Source: Flavobacterium jejuense
GTDB taxonomy: Bacteria > Bacteroidota > Bacteroidia > Flavobacteriales > Flavobacteriaceae
Assembly: GCF_006491595.2 (NCBI RefSeq)
Contig: NZ_VEVQ02000009.1
Coordinates: 1-64,000, forward strand
Length of the DNA stretch: 64,000 nt
Direction: 5' to 3'
The notes under the pieces are model-generated. The model was not told the DNA's origin and ran no database searches. It saw only the letters and a list, made by a program, of their open reading frames with translations. Made by a program: the position numbers and the translations under genes. The stretch's first letter is position 1, and each line of letters opens with the position of its first letter. Below, piece after piece: positions 29,125 to 38,433 of the stretch.

Positions 29125-29613
29125 TTAATCTTCGTAATTATTCGTTATATAATTATTTATATAATCCATAGCTAAATTATAGTAAGGCTCAACAAATGGA
29201 GGATAAGGACTTACTTGTAACAATTCATATCTAGCCGTTTTCCAGTCTCCATTTTGGGATATTCGATCGTACGCCACTTTTAAATTAGCCTCTATTAGAA
29301 ATGCTTCTAACTCTGTAATCAAACCATCATAGATGTCAGAAACTACTTTAGCTCTAAATTCTTGATATGCTTTCCATCCGTTCTCTCGATGAAACTCATA
29401 TTTTAATTTAATTCCATTAATAATTTCTTTCTTACTATTGATTACTAGTTCTTCTTCAGTAATTCCTTCTATTACTACATCATTAACTACAATTGGTTTA
29501 TGGAGATATGGTTCTGTAATTAATTGTGATAAATTTGGTTTATCATTTTCATTAAAGAACCCTGACTGTGGAATAACATCACCTATTTTCCAGTAATAAT
29601 ATAACTTTTTCAT
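29125..29613 (-). CDS. Tail-fibre-associated protein, possible fibre assembly
   Basis: 162 residues, start overlapping the fibre gene stop by 4 bp. It opens with 'MKKLYYYWKIGDVIPQSGFF' and its later part is helical, with 'TARYELLQVSPYPPFVEPYY'. Length and position directly after a large fibre gene are like tail fibre assembly chaperones, but I see no family motif, so the role is contextual. Confidence 0.55.
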   Translation of the reverse strand: MKKLYYYWKIGDVIPQSGFFNENDKPNLSQLITEPYLHKPIVVNDVVIEGITEEELVINSKKEIINGIKLKYEFHRENGWKAYQEFRAKVVSDIYDGLITELEAFLIEANLKVAYDRISQNGDWKTARYELLQVSPYPPFVEPYYNLAMDYINNYITNNYED

Positions 29614-30911
29614 AATGTCTTATAAATTTTCACTGATGCTTTCTGATAAACAGAAATATCAGCTGTATTAGTATTTCTATAGGTAAGAATTAGAAAAGGG
29701 TTATCCTTTAATGAAATTGCAAAATTCTGGTTTTGCTGATTATTTAAAACTCCAACTTCTGTTTGTGTTGGTATAGTAGTTGCAGATGTTGATAGAGTAG
29801 TTTCATTGAAAACAACTTCTCTTGTGATATATGGATTTTTTTGCAAGGAGGATGTTGACAAAAACCAATACCCAATTAATGTAGCACCAGTTATTGAGTG
29901 AGAACTATTAATATATACATTTACTATCGTTTGTGATGAATTGTTTAAATTTCTACGACCACTAAAAACAAAATCTAATATTCCTTTTCCATTAATAAAA
30001 TAATCAGGCAATAATATAGGATCATTCATAATAGTCTCTAAAGTTGTTCCTGTTAAATTAGTATCTGTAATTTCAGAATAAACATAAATATTTGACCAAC
30101 TTTTAAAAAGTTCTCTTAACTCAATTCCATCATAGAATATTAATATTTTTTCACCTGAAGGAATAACAAGATTAGAACCAAAATTAAATGGAATTTCAGC
30201 TGCAGTTCCATTAAGTAATGTTATAGGATTGGCAGTTTGATTCCAAATAATTAAATTTTTCCCTAAGTATAATCCTGACAATGATTCCGCATCAATTAGT
30301 AATGATTTATCAAAACCACTAATTGAAGTTAATAATGAATTCGTAACTGTATAATTGGCAATACCATTTGGTCTTAGTGGTAAAACTTGATTAGATCCAG
30401 AATTAGCATAAGCGTAAAAGTTAGACCATTCCTTTTTTACAAAATCAGAACCTATCAAAGCATCAACTGGAGTTACTCCAGAATCATTAACATCGTATGT
30501 TTTGAATAATAAACAATTTGGAGGTAAAGTTGGACTTTCAACTATATCACCATCAGTTTCAATGCCTTCAAGTTTTAATATTAGATTATTGGTATCGAAG
30601 TAACTAATGTCTTTTCGTTTAAATCCTGCTGTAACTGGATTAATAGTTATTACTATTGAACTATCTAAATTATTATAAAGATTGCCATTTATTCTCCACA
30701 CATAATTATTATAGGTATAATCATTATCAATTACAGAATCATTGCCAATAGTAACTATTGAATCTTTATTTACTAATAGATCTAATTCTTTTGTCTTATC
30801 AACAACAGCATTAAATTCTGGTGCAAAGAGAAAATTCTCTGTAGGCTTTCCAGCTACAGAGGCTAACTTTTCAGCACTATCAACTTTTATTTCAATTTCG
30901 TTTATATTCAT
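29610..30911 (-). CDS. Probable tail fibre / receptor-binding protein
   Basis: 433 residues. 'MNINEIEIKVDSAEKLASV' opens a beta-rich chain with many Thr/Asn/Ser-containing strands and no transmembrane region. Position among terminal late genes and composition suggest the host-recognition fibre. No hydrolase motif, inversion site or variable-repeat (TR/VR) pair was noticed. Overlaps 30911 by 1 base. Confidence 0.65.
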   Translation of the reverse strand: MNINEIEIKVDSAEKLASVAGKPTENFLFAPEFNAVVDKTKELDLLVNKDSIVTIGNDSVIDNDYTYNNYVWRINGNLYNNLDSSIVITINPVTAGFKRKDISYFDTNNLILKLEGIETDGDIVESPTLPPNCLLFKTYDVNDSGVTPVDALIGSDFVKKEWSNFYAYANSGSNQVLPLRPNGIANYTVTNSLLTSISGFDKSLLIDAESLSGLYLGKNLIIWNQTANPITLLNGTAAEIPFNFGSNLVIPSGEKILIFYDGIELRELFKSWSNIYVYSEITDTNLTGTTLETIMNDPILLPDYFINGKGILDFVFSGRRNLNNSSQTIVNVYINSSHSITGATLIGYWFLSTSSLQKNPYITREVVFNETTLSTSATTIPTQTEVGVLNNQQNQNFAISLKDNPFLILTYRNTNTADISVYQKASVKIYKTL

Positions 30912-31360
30912 TATACATCAGGTTGTGAGAGTGTATGTAATGCAGTTTTATAAGCTGTTATAAAGGCTGGAATGTTCGCATTTAGCAATGAGTATAATTC
31001 ACCAGTAGTAGTCATTGCTTTTTCATTAGATAATGAATTTTCTATTGAAAAATAGAACAATCTTGAGCGTTCATCCATTGGAAACGTTTGACTATCATAA
31101 GTAAACGTTCCTGAATTAATATCATTAAGTTTATCAGCTTGTTCATTTAGAAATGTATATAAATTATACTCATCCTCAGCAGTACTCAATTCTAAAGCAG
31201 TTCTATCAACAAGTTCTCCTGCTACAATTTTCAAAGGACAAATTCCAAACACATTGACTGGAATTGCAGATTCATCAATTACAATTCCTCCAAGAGCTTC
31301 AGTAGTGCTTTGCCAATATATATATGGCTTTCCGATTATTTCAATTGCTTTAAAGTTCAT
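30911..31360 (-). CDS. Structural protein of fibre module, unknown
   Basis: 149 residues, starting 'MNFKAIEIIGKPYIYWQSTTEALGG'. The rest is helical with 'TFTYDSQTFPMDERSRLFY'. A stretch about a quantity 'INSGTFTYDSQTFPMDERSR' is like DUF4376-type fibre-linked domains of other phages. Its placement between two fibre genes suggests an adaptor. Confidence 0.5.
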   Translation of the reverse strand: MNFKAIEIIGKPYIYWQSTTEALGGIVIDESAIPVNVFGICPLKIVAGELVDRTALELSTAEDEYNLYTFLNEQADKLNDINSGTFTYDSQTFPMDERSRLFYFSIENSLSNEKAMTTTGELYSLLNANIPAFITAYKTALHTLSQPDV

Positions 31361-31366
31361 CTTTTA

Positions 31367-32176
31367 TTATTTTAAAATCATCCAGTTAATTCGTAAAAAT
31401 TGAGTTGAATTACTCGACTCACGTAAATAAATTCTAAAACTATCTTGTAGTTTTCCAAAAACAGTATAAAACATCGTCGTTGTATAATTTGCTTCTGTTG
31501 CATTATTAGTAATTGATTCAAATGACACAATCACAGTATAATCATTATCCTCTTGGTGCAAAATAGGCACCTGTATATTTTGCACTGATTCGTTTGTATA
31601 TACATCTCCTATTATTATAACTCCTTTATCTAATAATAATGGCAAATTGGGTATATTTTTAATATACGCATCAGAATTTGGATTTATCACGTTCCAATCT
31701 GCTTGCACATTTACTTCAGCTCCCGTTTCAATGCTGTTTAAATGCGCTAATAATGCATTTGTAAAATTATTATCTGTGTGTACATAATTATTATCCTGAA
31801 CCACGTTTAAACGAGTAAATGCACTTAATTCAATACCTTCAGTTAATGAAGTAGTTGCACTTGTAGTTCTGAAAACAGGAAGATTTAAACCACTTTTAAA
31901 TGAGAGTGATTCTACAGATTCAATCTTTTGAATTTTTGTAGTCAGATCTCCTGCAGTTTGTGAAAATGCGCATAAATCACCATCAATGTATAAAATACCA
32001 TCTGTAATATTAGCTCCAGAAATTTCACATCCTGAAATAATATAACTTCCCGAAGATGGAACTTTTAAATAAGTTATGAATGCATGTAAAAGTTGAAAAT
32101 AAGCTTCCTGCATTCTTGCAAGAGTATTCTGCTTTAGCCTATAACCTCCTGTTTGTGTAAAATCTATATACTTCAT
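31367..32176 (-). CDS. Probable tail fibre or baseplate-attached protein
   Basis: 269 residues. 'YIDFTQTGGYRLKQNTLARMQEAYFQLLHAF' begins a pattern common to Bacteroidota phage fibre N-termini, followed by beta-rich 'SGSYIISGCEISGANITDGILYIDGDL'. The C-terminal 100 residues are beta-strand-rich and end 'FLRINWMILK'. The N-terminal part is likely to dock on the baseplate. Overlaps the 32173 gene by 4 bp (ATGA). Confidence 0.6.
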   Translation of the reverse strand: MKYIDFTQTGGYRLKQNTLARMQEAYFQLLHAFITYLKVPSSGSYIISGCEISGANITDGILYIDGDLCAFSQTAGDLTTKIQKIESVESLSFKSGLNLPVFRTTSATTSLTEGIELSAFTRLNVVQDNNYVHTDNNFTNALLAHLNSIETGAEVNVQADWNVINPNSDAYIKNIPNLPLLLDKGVIIIGDVYTNESVQNIQVPILHQEDNDYTVIVSFESITNNATEANYTTTMFYTVFGKLQDSFRIYLRESSNSTQFLRINWMILK

Positions 32177-32667
32177 AATGTGTATGTTTGTATTTGGTAC
32201 TTTTTACCAATGTATCGGTAAATATCAATTAATGCTCTAATCTTTGGTTCTGAAAATATGTAAGTATCAGGTATGAAAATGACATAACTAAAGGCTGTTG
32301 TATTCTCACCATCAGCATCTAAAAACAAATCATCTTCACTATCAGGTTCATCTTCAATAAAAGTATCTTCTATTTCTTCATCTTGATAGATATATAGTTT
32401 GTCAGGTTCTGCTACATCTTCAATATAAATTGTTTTTGTCATTTCATGATTCTGATGACTATATCCAACAACTTCAAAATGATCATTCAATACTTTTTCA
32501 AGATAAATGGTTCGCCCATCATGTTGCATTTGATAAAGTAATTCATCATGAACATTCTGCAATGGTGTCACAAACGAACTCAAAAGTGCTATATGCTTAC
32601 TCTTACGTAAAAAAGTAGGCATAAGTTGTTTTATCAATTCTATGAAGTTAGTTGTTAACCAAAACAT
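32173..32667 (-). CDS. Baseplate/tail protein, gp48-like by position
   Basis: 164 residues, acidic ('EDVAEPDKLYIYQDEEIEDTFIEDEPDSEDDLFLD'). It sits between the baseplate J-like protein and the fibres, where Mu encodes gp48. No sequence motif was recognised. It overlaps the preceding gene's end by 20 bp. Confidence 0.5.
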   Translation of the reverse strand: MFWLTTNFIELIKQLMPTFLRKSKHIALLSSFVTPLQNVHDELLYQMQHDGRTIYLEKVLNDHFEVVGYSHQNHEMTKTIYIEDVAEPDKLYIYQDEEIEDTFIEDEPDSEDDLFLDADGENTTAFSYVIFIPDTYIFSEPKIRALIDIYRYIGKKYQIQTYTL

Positions 32668-33508
32668 ACGGTAAATAGTTAATGTTTAAATCTGTCTCTT
32701 CTATTTTGAAATAGCCACTTTCTGGCACTTTAAATTCATTAAATGATATGAATGGAAATGATGCATATTTCCATTGTATTGAATCAATTACTGCTAGATT
32801 AATTCCTTCAGCTTCTTTTATTTTACTTCTAAAAAAGTCATTCACAAATGCACCATTAAACTCCAAATTTGATAAATAATCATTAATAGCATCTTGTACA
32901 GGATAAACAGTATCTGTTGTATTTAATAATTTACCATCATTCAAATCAATAATTAATGGATCTACATAAACGGTTAGATCAATCTTTAATTTATCGGCTA
33001 CTTCATTAATTAAACGTATTCTCACTCCTGGTACTTTTATTTGTCTTATGTAGTCTAACAATCTTGTTTTTTGAGGTTCTGTAATAGGTTCTAATACTCC
33101 TGCATTATCAGTAGCAACCTTTACCACTAATTCACCATCATTACTTTCTAAAACAGCACAACGGTCAATAATTAATCTTTCTTCAGCATCTACAACTCCT
33201 GTTAAGTCATAATTGAAAGCACCATCTTTCCAAACTAAGTTTAAACCATCTCTAAAATTCAAGATTGTTTGCCTGAAATTTGGTAAATTTTGCGGGCGTG
33301 AGTTGAGAGCGTTTTTATTTACGATTTGATACATTACCCAAATGGCAAATGAAAATATCCACACCCACAAACGCCAAATTGCTACTTTACTAGTAGAATT
33401 TGCAGAATTAACAGTTTGCTCATTGGTCGTTAGAACCTCCAATGCGTTTAACTCTGTAGCCGATGCTTTTGCATTTAAAATGCTTTGTTGTATCTCTGTA
33501 AATGTCAT
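32648..33508 (-). CDS. Baseplate J-like protein (Mu gp47 type)
   Basis: 286 residues. A hydrophobic stretch at ~45-65 ('WRLWVWIFSFAIWVMYQIV') is typical of Bacteroidota baseplate-J proteins, often mislabelled as nucleotidyltransferase. 'VVKVATDNAGVLEPI', 'YIRQIKVPGVRI' and 'DLTVYVDPLII' continue the family pattern, then 'DAINDYLSNLEFNGAF'. It forms part of the baseplate wedge. Confidence 0.7.
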   Translation of the reverse strand: MTFTEIQQSILNAKASATELNALEVLTTNEQTVNSANSTSKVAIWRLWVWIFSFAIWVMYQIVNKNALNSRPQNLPNFRQTILNFRDGLNLVWKDGAFNYDLTGVVDAEERLIIDRCAVLESNDGELVVKVATDNAGVLEPITEPQKTRLLDYIRQIKVPGVRIRLINEVADKLKIDLTVYVDPLIIDLNDGKLLNTTDTVYPVQDAINDYLSNLEFNGAFVNDFFRSKIKEAEGINLAVIDSIQWKYASFPFISFNEFKVPESGYFKIEETDLNINYLPYVLVNN

Positions 33509-33509
33509 A

Positions 33510-33992
33510 TTAAAAACTAATTGGGAAACCTAATGGTAACGAATAATTAACGAGTTCTTGTTTGTCCTTTGTTGCTATTATAATGCTCTTTTCTTTAAAG
33601 AAAGAAGCAATATCTTCATCATAGAATTCAGCATTTGTTTTGTTACTAATTAAAGTTTTTGGCTGCACTTCAACATCTAAACTTAACCTATTGTTGTAAG
33701 CTACTTCTAACAATGAAAAAATACTTCCAGTTTCTTGAATTGCTATATCGCATAAATTTTGATTTTGTTTTACTGAAACTTTATAATCTTCTGGAATGGC
33801 AATCTTATGATTAATAAGAGTTACTTCACTTTCATAATTGAAAACTGGAGCTTCAATCAATTGTTGATTAGGAATTAATACTTCATCAACTGCTATTTTA
33901 TTTACAAAAGCATAATCAATAACAGCTAGATAGCTATTACTTTGGTAATAAGCAATGTCAAGTAATGTTTGATTATGTTTTACAATTATCAT
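33510..33992 (-). CDS. LysM-like tail protein
   Basis: 160 residues with two LysM-like units, 'IIVKHNQTLLDIAYYQSNSYLAVIDYAFVN' and 'YKVSVKQNQNLCDIAIQETGSIFSLLEVAYNN' (given in part). In contractile phages LysM proteins link tube, hub and tape-measure parts. It overlaps the upstream gene by 4 bp. Confidence 0.68.
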   Translation of the reverse strand: MIIVKHNQTLLDIAYYQSNSYLAVIDYAFVNKIAVDEVLIPNQQLIEAPVFNYESEVTLINHKIAIPEDYKVSVKQNQNLCDIAIQETGSIFSLLEVAYNNRLSLDVEVQPKTLISNKTNAEFYDEDIASFFKEKSIIIATKDKQELVNYSLPLGFPISF

Positions 33993-34330
33993 GGATGCTC
34001 TTGTTTGTATTTTATATACTCTCTTCTTAAATCATTAAACTTTTTTTTCCATAGATCTCTTTCTTTTTTTAAGAAATCAATTTCCTCTTTTAGAATTCGT
34101 TCTTTTTGATCAAATAATTCATTTAAATCATTAAACTTTTTTTCATATCTAGGTGGCAAATCATCTAAGGCATCCTTATACATTTTAACAACATTAGAAC
34201 CATTTTCTATCTCAGTAGTTGTTACAGTTGCTTTTTCTTTGCGCTTATTAAAAATAAAATTGATTAACCCACCAAGAAATAGAGCAATTGCTTCACCTAT
34301 ATAATCCTTTAAAAATTCTAAAATTGCCAT
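33989..34330 (-). CDS. Membrane-anchored coiled-coil protein
   Basis: 113 residues: a hydrophobic segment at ~10-27 ('YIGEAIALFLGGLINFIF'), a basic stop, then a long charged coiled coil ('DQKERILKEEIDFLKKERDLWKKKFNDL'). Its position inside the baseplate module is unusual for a membrane protein. Holin, Rz-like or DNA-ejection roles are all possible. Confidence 0.6.
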   Translation of the reverse strand: MAILEFLKDYIGEAIALFLGGLINFIFNKRKEKATVTTTEIENGSNVVKMYKDALDDLPPRYEKKFNDLNELFDQKERILKEEIDFLKKERDLWKKKFNDLRREYIKYKQEHP

Positions 34331-34840
34331 TTAATTACCTTTTAAAAACTGATTAAACCTCGTTTTAACAGCTGTAAATTCAGCTAAATTTATTAATGTA
34401 GTTGTAGTACCTGATCCTGATGGTGTCGATACTGCAAAACTCATATTTTGAACCGCTGTTATTAAATCTTCAATCAGCTTTTTTAAGGTCTCATTTTCCT
34501 TTTTCAAGAGAAAACCATCTTGATCAACTTTAAATTCAACAGTACTTATTACTAACTCTAAACTTTCAATCTCTGAATACTCTTCAACATAAAGGTTTTT
34601 TAGATCTTCATTTATGGGAGAAACTAAAACAGAGCTTCCAACCTTTGGAAAAAGAAAAAACTTTTTATTATTTCTATCAATTACAGATGATAGTCTAACG
34701 TTTGTAAATGTTAAATTATCATCTGTGACATTACAAGTGCCTTTTATTTTATCAACTGATACAACATCAGCTGGAAAGGTATCAACATCACGTTTTCCTA
34801 AGTTCCTAAATGCATCTTGTAATTCTTTATCGTATTCCAT
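34331..34840 (-). CDS. Baseplate spike-like protein (gp45/gpV position)
   Basis: 169 residues. The N-terminal part, 'FPADVVSVDKIKGTCNVTDD' and 'FFLFPKVGSSVLVSPI', fits an OB-fold, followed by a coiled coil and a Ser/Thr/Gly-rich end. The order hub-spike matches Mu. Overlaps the hub gene by 1 base. Confidence 0.62.
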   Translation of the reverse strand: MEYDKELQDAFRNLGKRDVDTFPADVVSVDKIKGTCNVTDDNLTFTNVRLSSVIDRNNKKFFLFPKVGSSVLVSPINEDLKNLYVEEYSEIESLELVISTVEFKVDQDGFLLKKENETLKKLIEDLITAVQNMSFAVSTPSGSGTTTTLINLAEFTAVKTRFNQFLKGN

Positions 34841-35805
34841 TATAATCTAGCTCCTATTGTTACAGTTCTACGTGCTCCTGAAGTTCCAAAACTTGTAACA
34901 ACCTTCTTTATAAAATAGTTTCCTTCTCTATTTGGGTGTTCTGAATCAATAAACTTAGCTTTCATTCCTCTAGTTGAATAAGGAATGAGAAAGCTTTTAA
35001 CATTACCATCAAAACCATCATATTTCAATTTCTCAATTTCAGCTTTTGCCATTTCTTCTAGCTTTTTTTCATCTGAAATGACTGTTGTATGATAAGTTCT
35101 TTGCTCACCATCAGCATCACCAACCTCTATGCTTTTGCGTTTGTTAGCTTTATCAATGTAGGTGTACTTAATTTTTATTTTTCGCTCTTCCTTGCTTTTA
35201 AATTCAAGGTTGTTTTCAACCAAATTATAATTAAGATCATAAACAACTGGTTGAGCTACATTTGTTAATTGTTGTAATCCACAGTAAAGCTTTCCATCAT
35301 CATCAATAAAAACGCTCATCAATAAATCTTTTTTAAAACTTTCTAGAACTTGCGCTCCATTCGCATTGTTAATTATCCACTTTTCTAGTTTTACCTCTGG
35401 AATATTATCAGCTAATTGTATAGGTGTATCTTTTACAACTTCTTTTAATATTTCCTTCATGGTTGTTTGCTCAAAACTTTTAGTTATATTTTTCCTTCTT
35501 AAAAGCCATAAATTATCTTCACAATGTATTTCTATTGGAATTTTAGGACTGATTTTTTTAACAAATCCTGTAAATTCTACACCTGAATATTTATCCTGGT
35601 ATCCTAAAGTAATTTTAACAGCATCGCCAACTTTAATAGCATCTTCAACAAACAACTTTTGACCATTTTGTTTAACCTTAAAGGCTGTAGGAATTTTAAT
35701 TACTGCTGTATCTCCAAGCTCTTCTACAGACTTAGTGATTTCAACCTCATTAAGAGCATTGAAAATATAATCTCCTATTTCTGCTTTTCCTTCTAGTATG
35801 AACAT
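34840..35805 (-). CDS. Baseplate hub protein, gpD/gp27-like
   Basis: 321 residues. 'VKITLGYQDKYSGVEFTGFVKKISP' and 'DNLWLLRRKNITKSFEQTTMKEILKEVV' (in part) match the gpD/Mu gpP domain order of barrel-linker-barrel, ending 'GNYFIKKVVTSFGTSGARRTV'. It forms the tail hub under the spike. Confidence 0.72.
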   Translation of the reverse strand: MFILEGKAEIGDYIFNALNEVEITKSVEELGDTAVIKIPTAFKVKQNGQKLFVEDAIKVGDAVKITLGYQDKYSGVEFTGFVKKISPKIPIEIHCEDNLWLLRRKNITKSFEQTTMKEILKEVVKDTPIQLADNIPEVKLEKWIINNANGAQVLESFKKDLLMSVFIDDDGKLYCGLQQLTNVAQPVVYDLNYNLVENNLEFKSKEERKIKIKYTYIDKANKRKSIEVGDADGEQRTYHTTVISDEKKLEEMAKAEIEKLKYDGFDGNVKSFLIPYSTRGMKAKFIDSEHPNREGNYFIKKVVTSFGTSGARRTVTIGARL

Positions 35806-36404
35806 TATGCTAATAAGTTAATTTTAGTCTGGTCTTTTTCGTTTAAATCTGCAAAGAAATCGGTATCTGATAAAGCTCTAATTGTGTATTTTTGCATTCC
35901 ACTTTCTCCTATCATTTCATCAAATTGAATATCTTCAATTACTAATCTTCTAATTCCAAACAATTCAAAAAAAGCATTGTCAACAACATCAATGGCATCA
36001 TTAATTTCTGTAAGATCATTAAGTTCTGCTACCTGATCAGCAGGATATAATCCTATATTAACCAGATCCATACACAAACCTTTAATTGTAATCACATAAT
36101 CATCAGTATTTATGTACTCCTTAACAGTTCCTTTTTTATTTTTTCCTACTGTAACTGTCTTTACAATAGTTTTTGCTAATCCAATAGAAACAAGTGGCTC
36201 ATTTGGAAGTGTGAAAACACGACCTCTATAACCTAACTTAACAGTCATGAAATACTTATAACCTAGTAATTGCTTCGAGTTAATCCCTCGCAAATCTGGC
36301 AAACCATATTTCTTTTGATTCTTTTTGTACCATTCTGGAAATGCTGGTCCTACATAATCAAGAGCAGCACGAATTAATATTTGTTTGATGTTAAATTCTG
36401 CCAT
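35805..36404 (-). CDS. DUF6046-like tail protein
   Basis: 199 residues. 'FNIKQILIRAALDYVGPAFPEW' and 'DYVITIKGLCMDLVNIGLYP' with 'EDIQFDEMIGESGMQKYTIRALSDTDFF' are blocks I associate with a protein regularly found between tape measure and hub in Bacteroidota phages. Probable tube-hub adaptor. Overlaps neighbours by 1 base on each side. Confidence 0.62.
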   Translation of the reverse strand: MAEFNIKQILIRAALDYVGPAFPEWYKKNQKKYGLPDLRGINSKQLLGYKYFMTVKLGYRGRVFTLPNEPLVSIGLAKTIVKTVTVGKNKKGTVKEYINTDDYVITIKGLCMDLVNIGLYPADQVAELNDLTEINDAIDVVDNAFFELFGIRRLVIEDIQFDEMIGESGMQKYTIRALSDTDFFADLNEKDQTKINLLA

Positions 36405-38218
36405 TAGTTAGTTTGCATTTGATTAACACTATTAACAGCTCTCAATAATATTTCTTGAATTTTTTCGCCCATTTGTTCTACACCTCTTTCAGTTTTGTCA
36501 ACATATATTTTTGTATCTTCCTGAAGCTTCTCAATATTAATGGTGATATGAGTAATCTTAGAACCGCCTGAAACAATAGTATCTTTTTTATCCTTTCCTT
36601 TTCCAGTTCCATCAGCTCCAGCACCTTTACCATTTTTATTATTGGCTAAATAATCATCATAAGCTGTTGTACTTGTATCTCTTCCAGCTCCAGCACCGTT
36701 GAACTTTTCTTTAAGTGCAGCAAAATCCTTTTTAATCCCATCAGTATCAACAGTAATACCTACTTGACTAAATTCTTCTTTTGCCTTATTTGCAGAATCA
36801 ACCATTTGTTTGTAGCCATCTTGTATTGATTTTTTACGAGCTTCAACATCGGCACTAATTTGGGCTATCATCTTTTGATTTTCAGCACTATCACCCATAC
36901 CTACAGCTTCTTTGAAGCTATACCAACCAAGTTTTATCTTATCAATTCCAATCATCAAGGTATTTACTAATGTGTTGAAATTTGCTCGTACAAAATCAGT
37001 ATATGCCTGCCAAAGAAACTTAGCACCATTAACAGTATGTTTCCAACTTTCACCCCAACCAGAGGTATATTTTACAACCATACCAATAACCATTATTACT
37101 GCCATAATTGCAAGAACTATCCAGCCTAAAGGTGATAATGCAAAAATTAAATTTAAAGCCGCCCATGCAATTGCTACAACCTTGATTATTTCGTGAAATG
37201 GTTCAAGCCATCCAATAACAGTTACAAGTCCAACAGATAACCAATCTAGACCGACTAGAACCCATGTCATTATATCTCCAAAAACTTTTAAGGCATTTGA
37301 AGCTGTTGAAAATCCAAATACAACATTAATTAAACTTCTCAAAGCTTCTATTACAGGTGAAATAGTTTCCCACATTATTGTAAAGTATAAGGAGATGACT
37401 GGTAAATGTTCAGATAAGAATTGCAATCCCATACTTAAAATAGATATTACACCTGTGAAAATACCTCCAGTTTCACCGCCTACTTGCACAAGAAAACTAT
37501 TCCAGGCATCACCAAGATTTGAAATTTGACCTCCTAAAGTTTTTGACACTACTTCCATTGAACCTGCTACTCCTGGCAATTGTCCATATTGAAGTAATGC
37601 TTCACGAATAGCAGTTTCATTATTCTTAACTTCTTTTGTAACACCTTTAAATGATAGTTTTACCATATCACCAGATTTAGAAGCTTTTATACCAAATTCT
37701 TTTAATCGTTCAAACTCACCTGTTTGAGCATCAAGCATTGCTTCAGTTAACTGGTCAAAGCTTTTACCTTGTGAGCCTGCTAAATCTCCTAGCTTTGTCA
37801 TTTCAGCATAAGTAGGATAAAAGCCTCGGTTAACAAGTTTAACGAATGAACCTGTTAACTCATTCAATTGAAAAGGTGTTTTTGTGGCAAAATCTGTAAG
37901 CATATTTAATGCTGCAGCACCTACTTTATCTGATTGAAAAGTATTGGCTAAAACAGCATTGAACTTTTCATATTCAGCTCGAGCATCTATAACTTTATTG
38001 GTAAATGACCAAATAGCAGCTACTGCAAAAACAGTTGCTAAAACACTCCTTAATTTTCCTAAAGTATTACCTAAACCTTTAGAAGTGTTTTCAACCTTTT
38101 TAAATGAATTATCTAGTTCATCTACTTTTTTATCAGTTATACCAACAGAAGATGCCAAGCTTCTCAATTGAGAGCTTGCAACATCTTTCATCTTAACTAT
38201 AAATTCGTATGCATTCAT
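36404..38218 (-). CDS. Tail tape-measure protein
   Basis: 604 residues. The N-terminal ~200 carry the tape-measure block 'YEKFNAVLANTFQSDKVGAAALNMLTDFATKTPFQLNELTGSFVKLVNRGFYPT' (in part), then membrane-like hydrophobic runs at ~320-385 and a coiled-coil C-terminus. It sets tail length and helps DNA entry. Its start (38218) lies 3 bp after the stop of the frameshifted chaperone product, the normal layout. Confidence 0.88.
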   Translation of the reverse strand: MNAYEFIVKMKDVASSQLRSLASSVGITDKKVDELDNSFKKVENTSKGLGNTLGKLRSVLATVFAVAAIWSFTNKVIDARAEYEKFNAVLANTFQSDKVGAAALNMLTDFATKTPFQLNELTGSFVKLVNRGFYPTYAEMTKLGDLAGSQGKSFDQLTEAMLDAQTGEFERLKEFGIKASKSGDMVKLSFKGVTKEVKNNETAIREALLQYGQLPGVAGSMEVVSKTLGGQISNLGDAWNSFLVQVGGETGGIFTGVISILSMGLQFLSEHLPVISLYFTIMWETISPVIEALRSLINVVFGFSTASNALKVFGDIMTWVLVGLDWLSVGLVTVIGWLEPFHEIIKVVAIAWAALNLIFALSPLGWIVLAIMAVIMVIGMVVKYTSGWGESWKHTVNGAKFLWQAYTDFVRANFNTLVNTLMIGIDKIKLGWYSFKEAVGMGDSAENQKMIAQISADVEARKKSIQDGYKQMVDSANKAKEEFSQVGITVDTDGIKKDFAALKEKFNGAGAGRDTSTTAYDDYLANNKNGKGAGADGTGKGKDKKDTIVSGGSKITHITINIEKLQEDTKIYVDKTERGVEQMGEKIQEILLRAVNSVNQMQTN

Positions 38219-38220
38219 GA

Positions 38221-38433
38221 TTATTCTATTTGGCTAGATTCTTTTTCAACAGTTCTAATGAAGTGAAGGTTTTGAACATTTTCACACCATTCTTCATCTG
38301 TTAGTTTTTCAGGATTTTGTATGTGCATATAATATCTTAAGTATGCATCATATATTCTAATATTAATATTTTCAGCTATATCTAAGCCAGAGCTATCACT
38401 TGTATCAATGATAAACTCTGTTAAAGCTTTTTT
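38221..38433 (-). CDS. Tail assembly chaperone extension reached by -1 frameshift
   Basis: An open frame of ~67 codons with no usable start, beginning in the last codons of the upstream gene. The slippery heptamer A AAA AAG (minus, 38433-38427) lies in frame four codons before the upstream stop. A -1 slip continues as 'ALTEFIIDTSDSSGLDIAEN' and on to 'VEKESSQIE'. It corresponds to gpGT of lambda: short and long chaperones made in a fixed ratio, encoded just before the tape measure. Confidence 0.75.
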   Translation of the reverse strand, partial: KKALTEFIIDTSDSSGLDIAENINIRIYDAYLRYYMHIQNPEKLTDEEWCENVQNLHFIRTVEKESSQIE

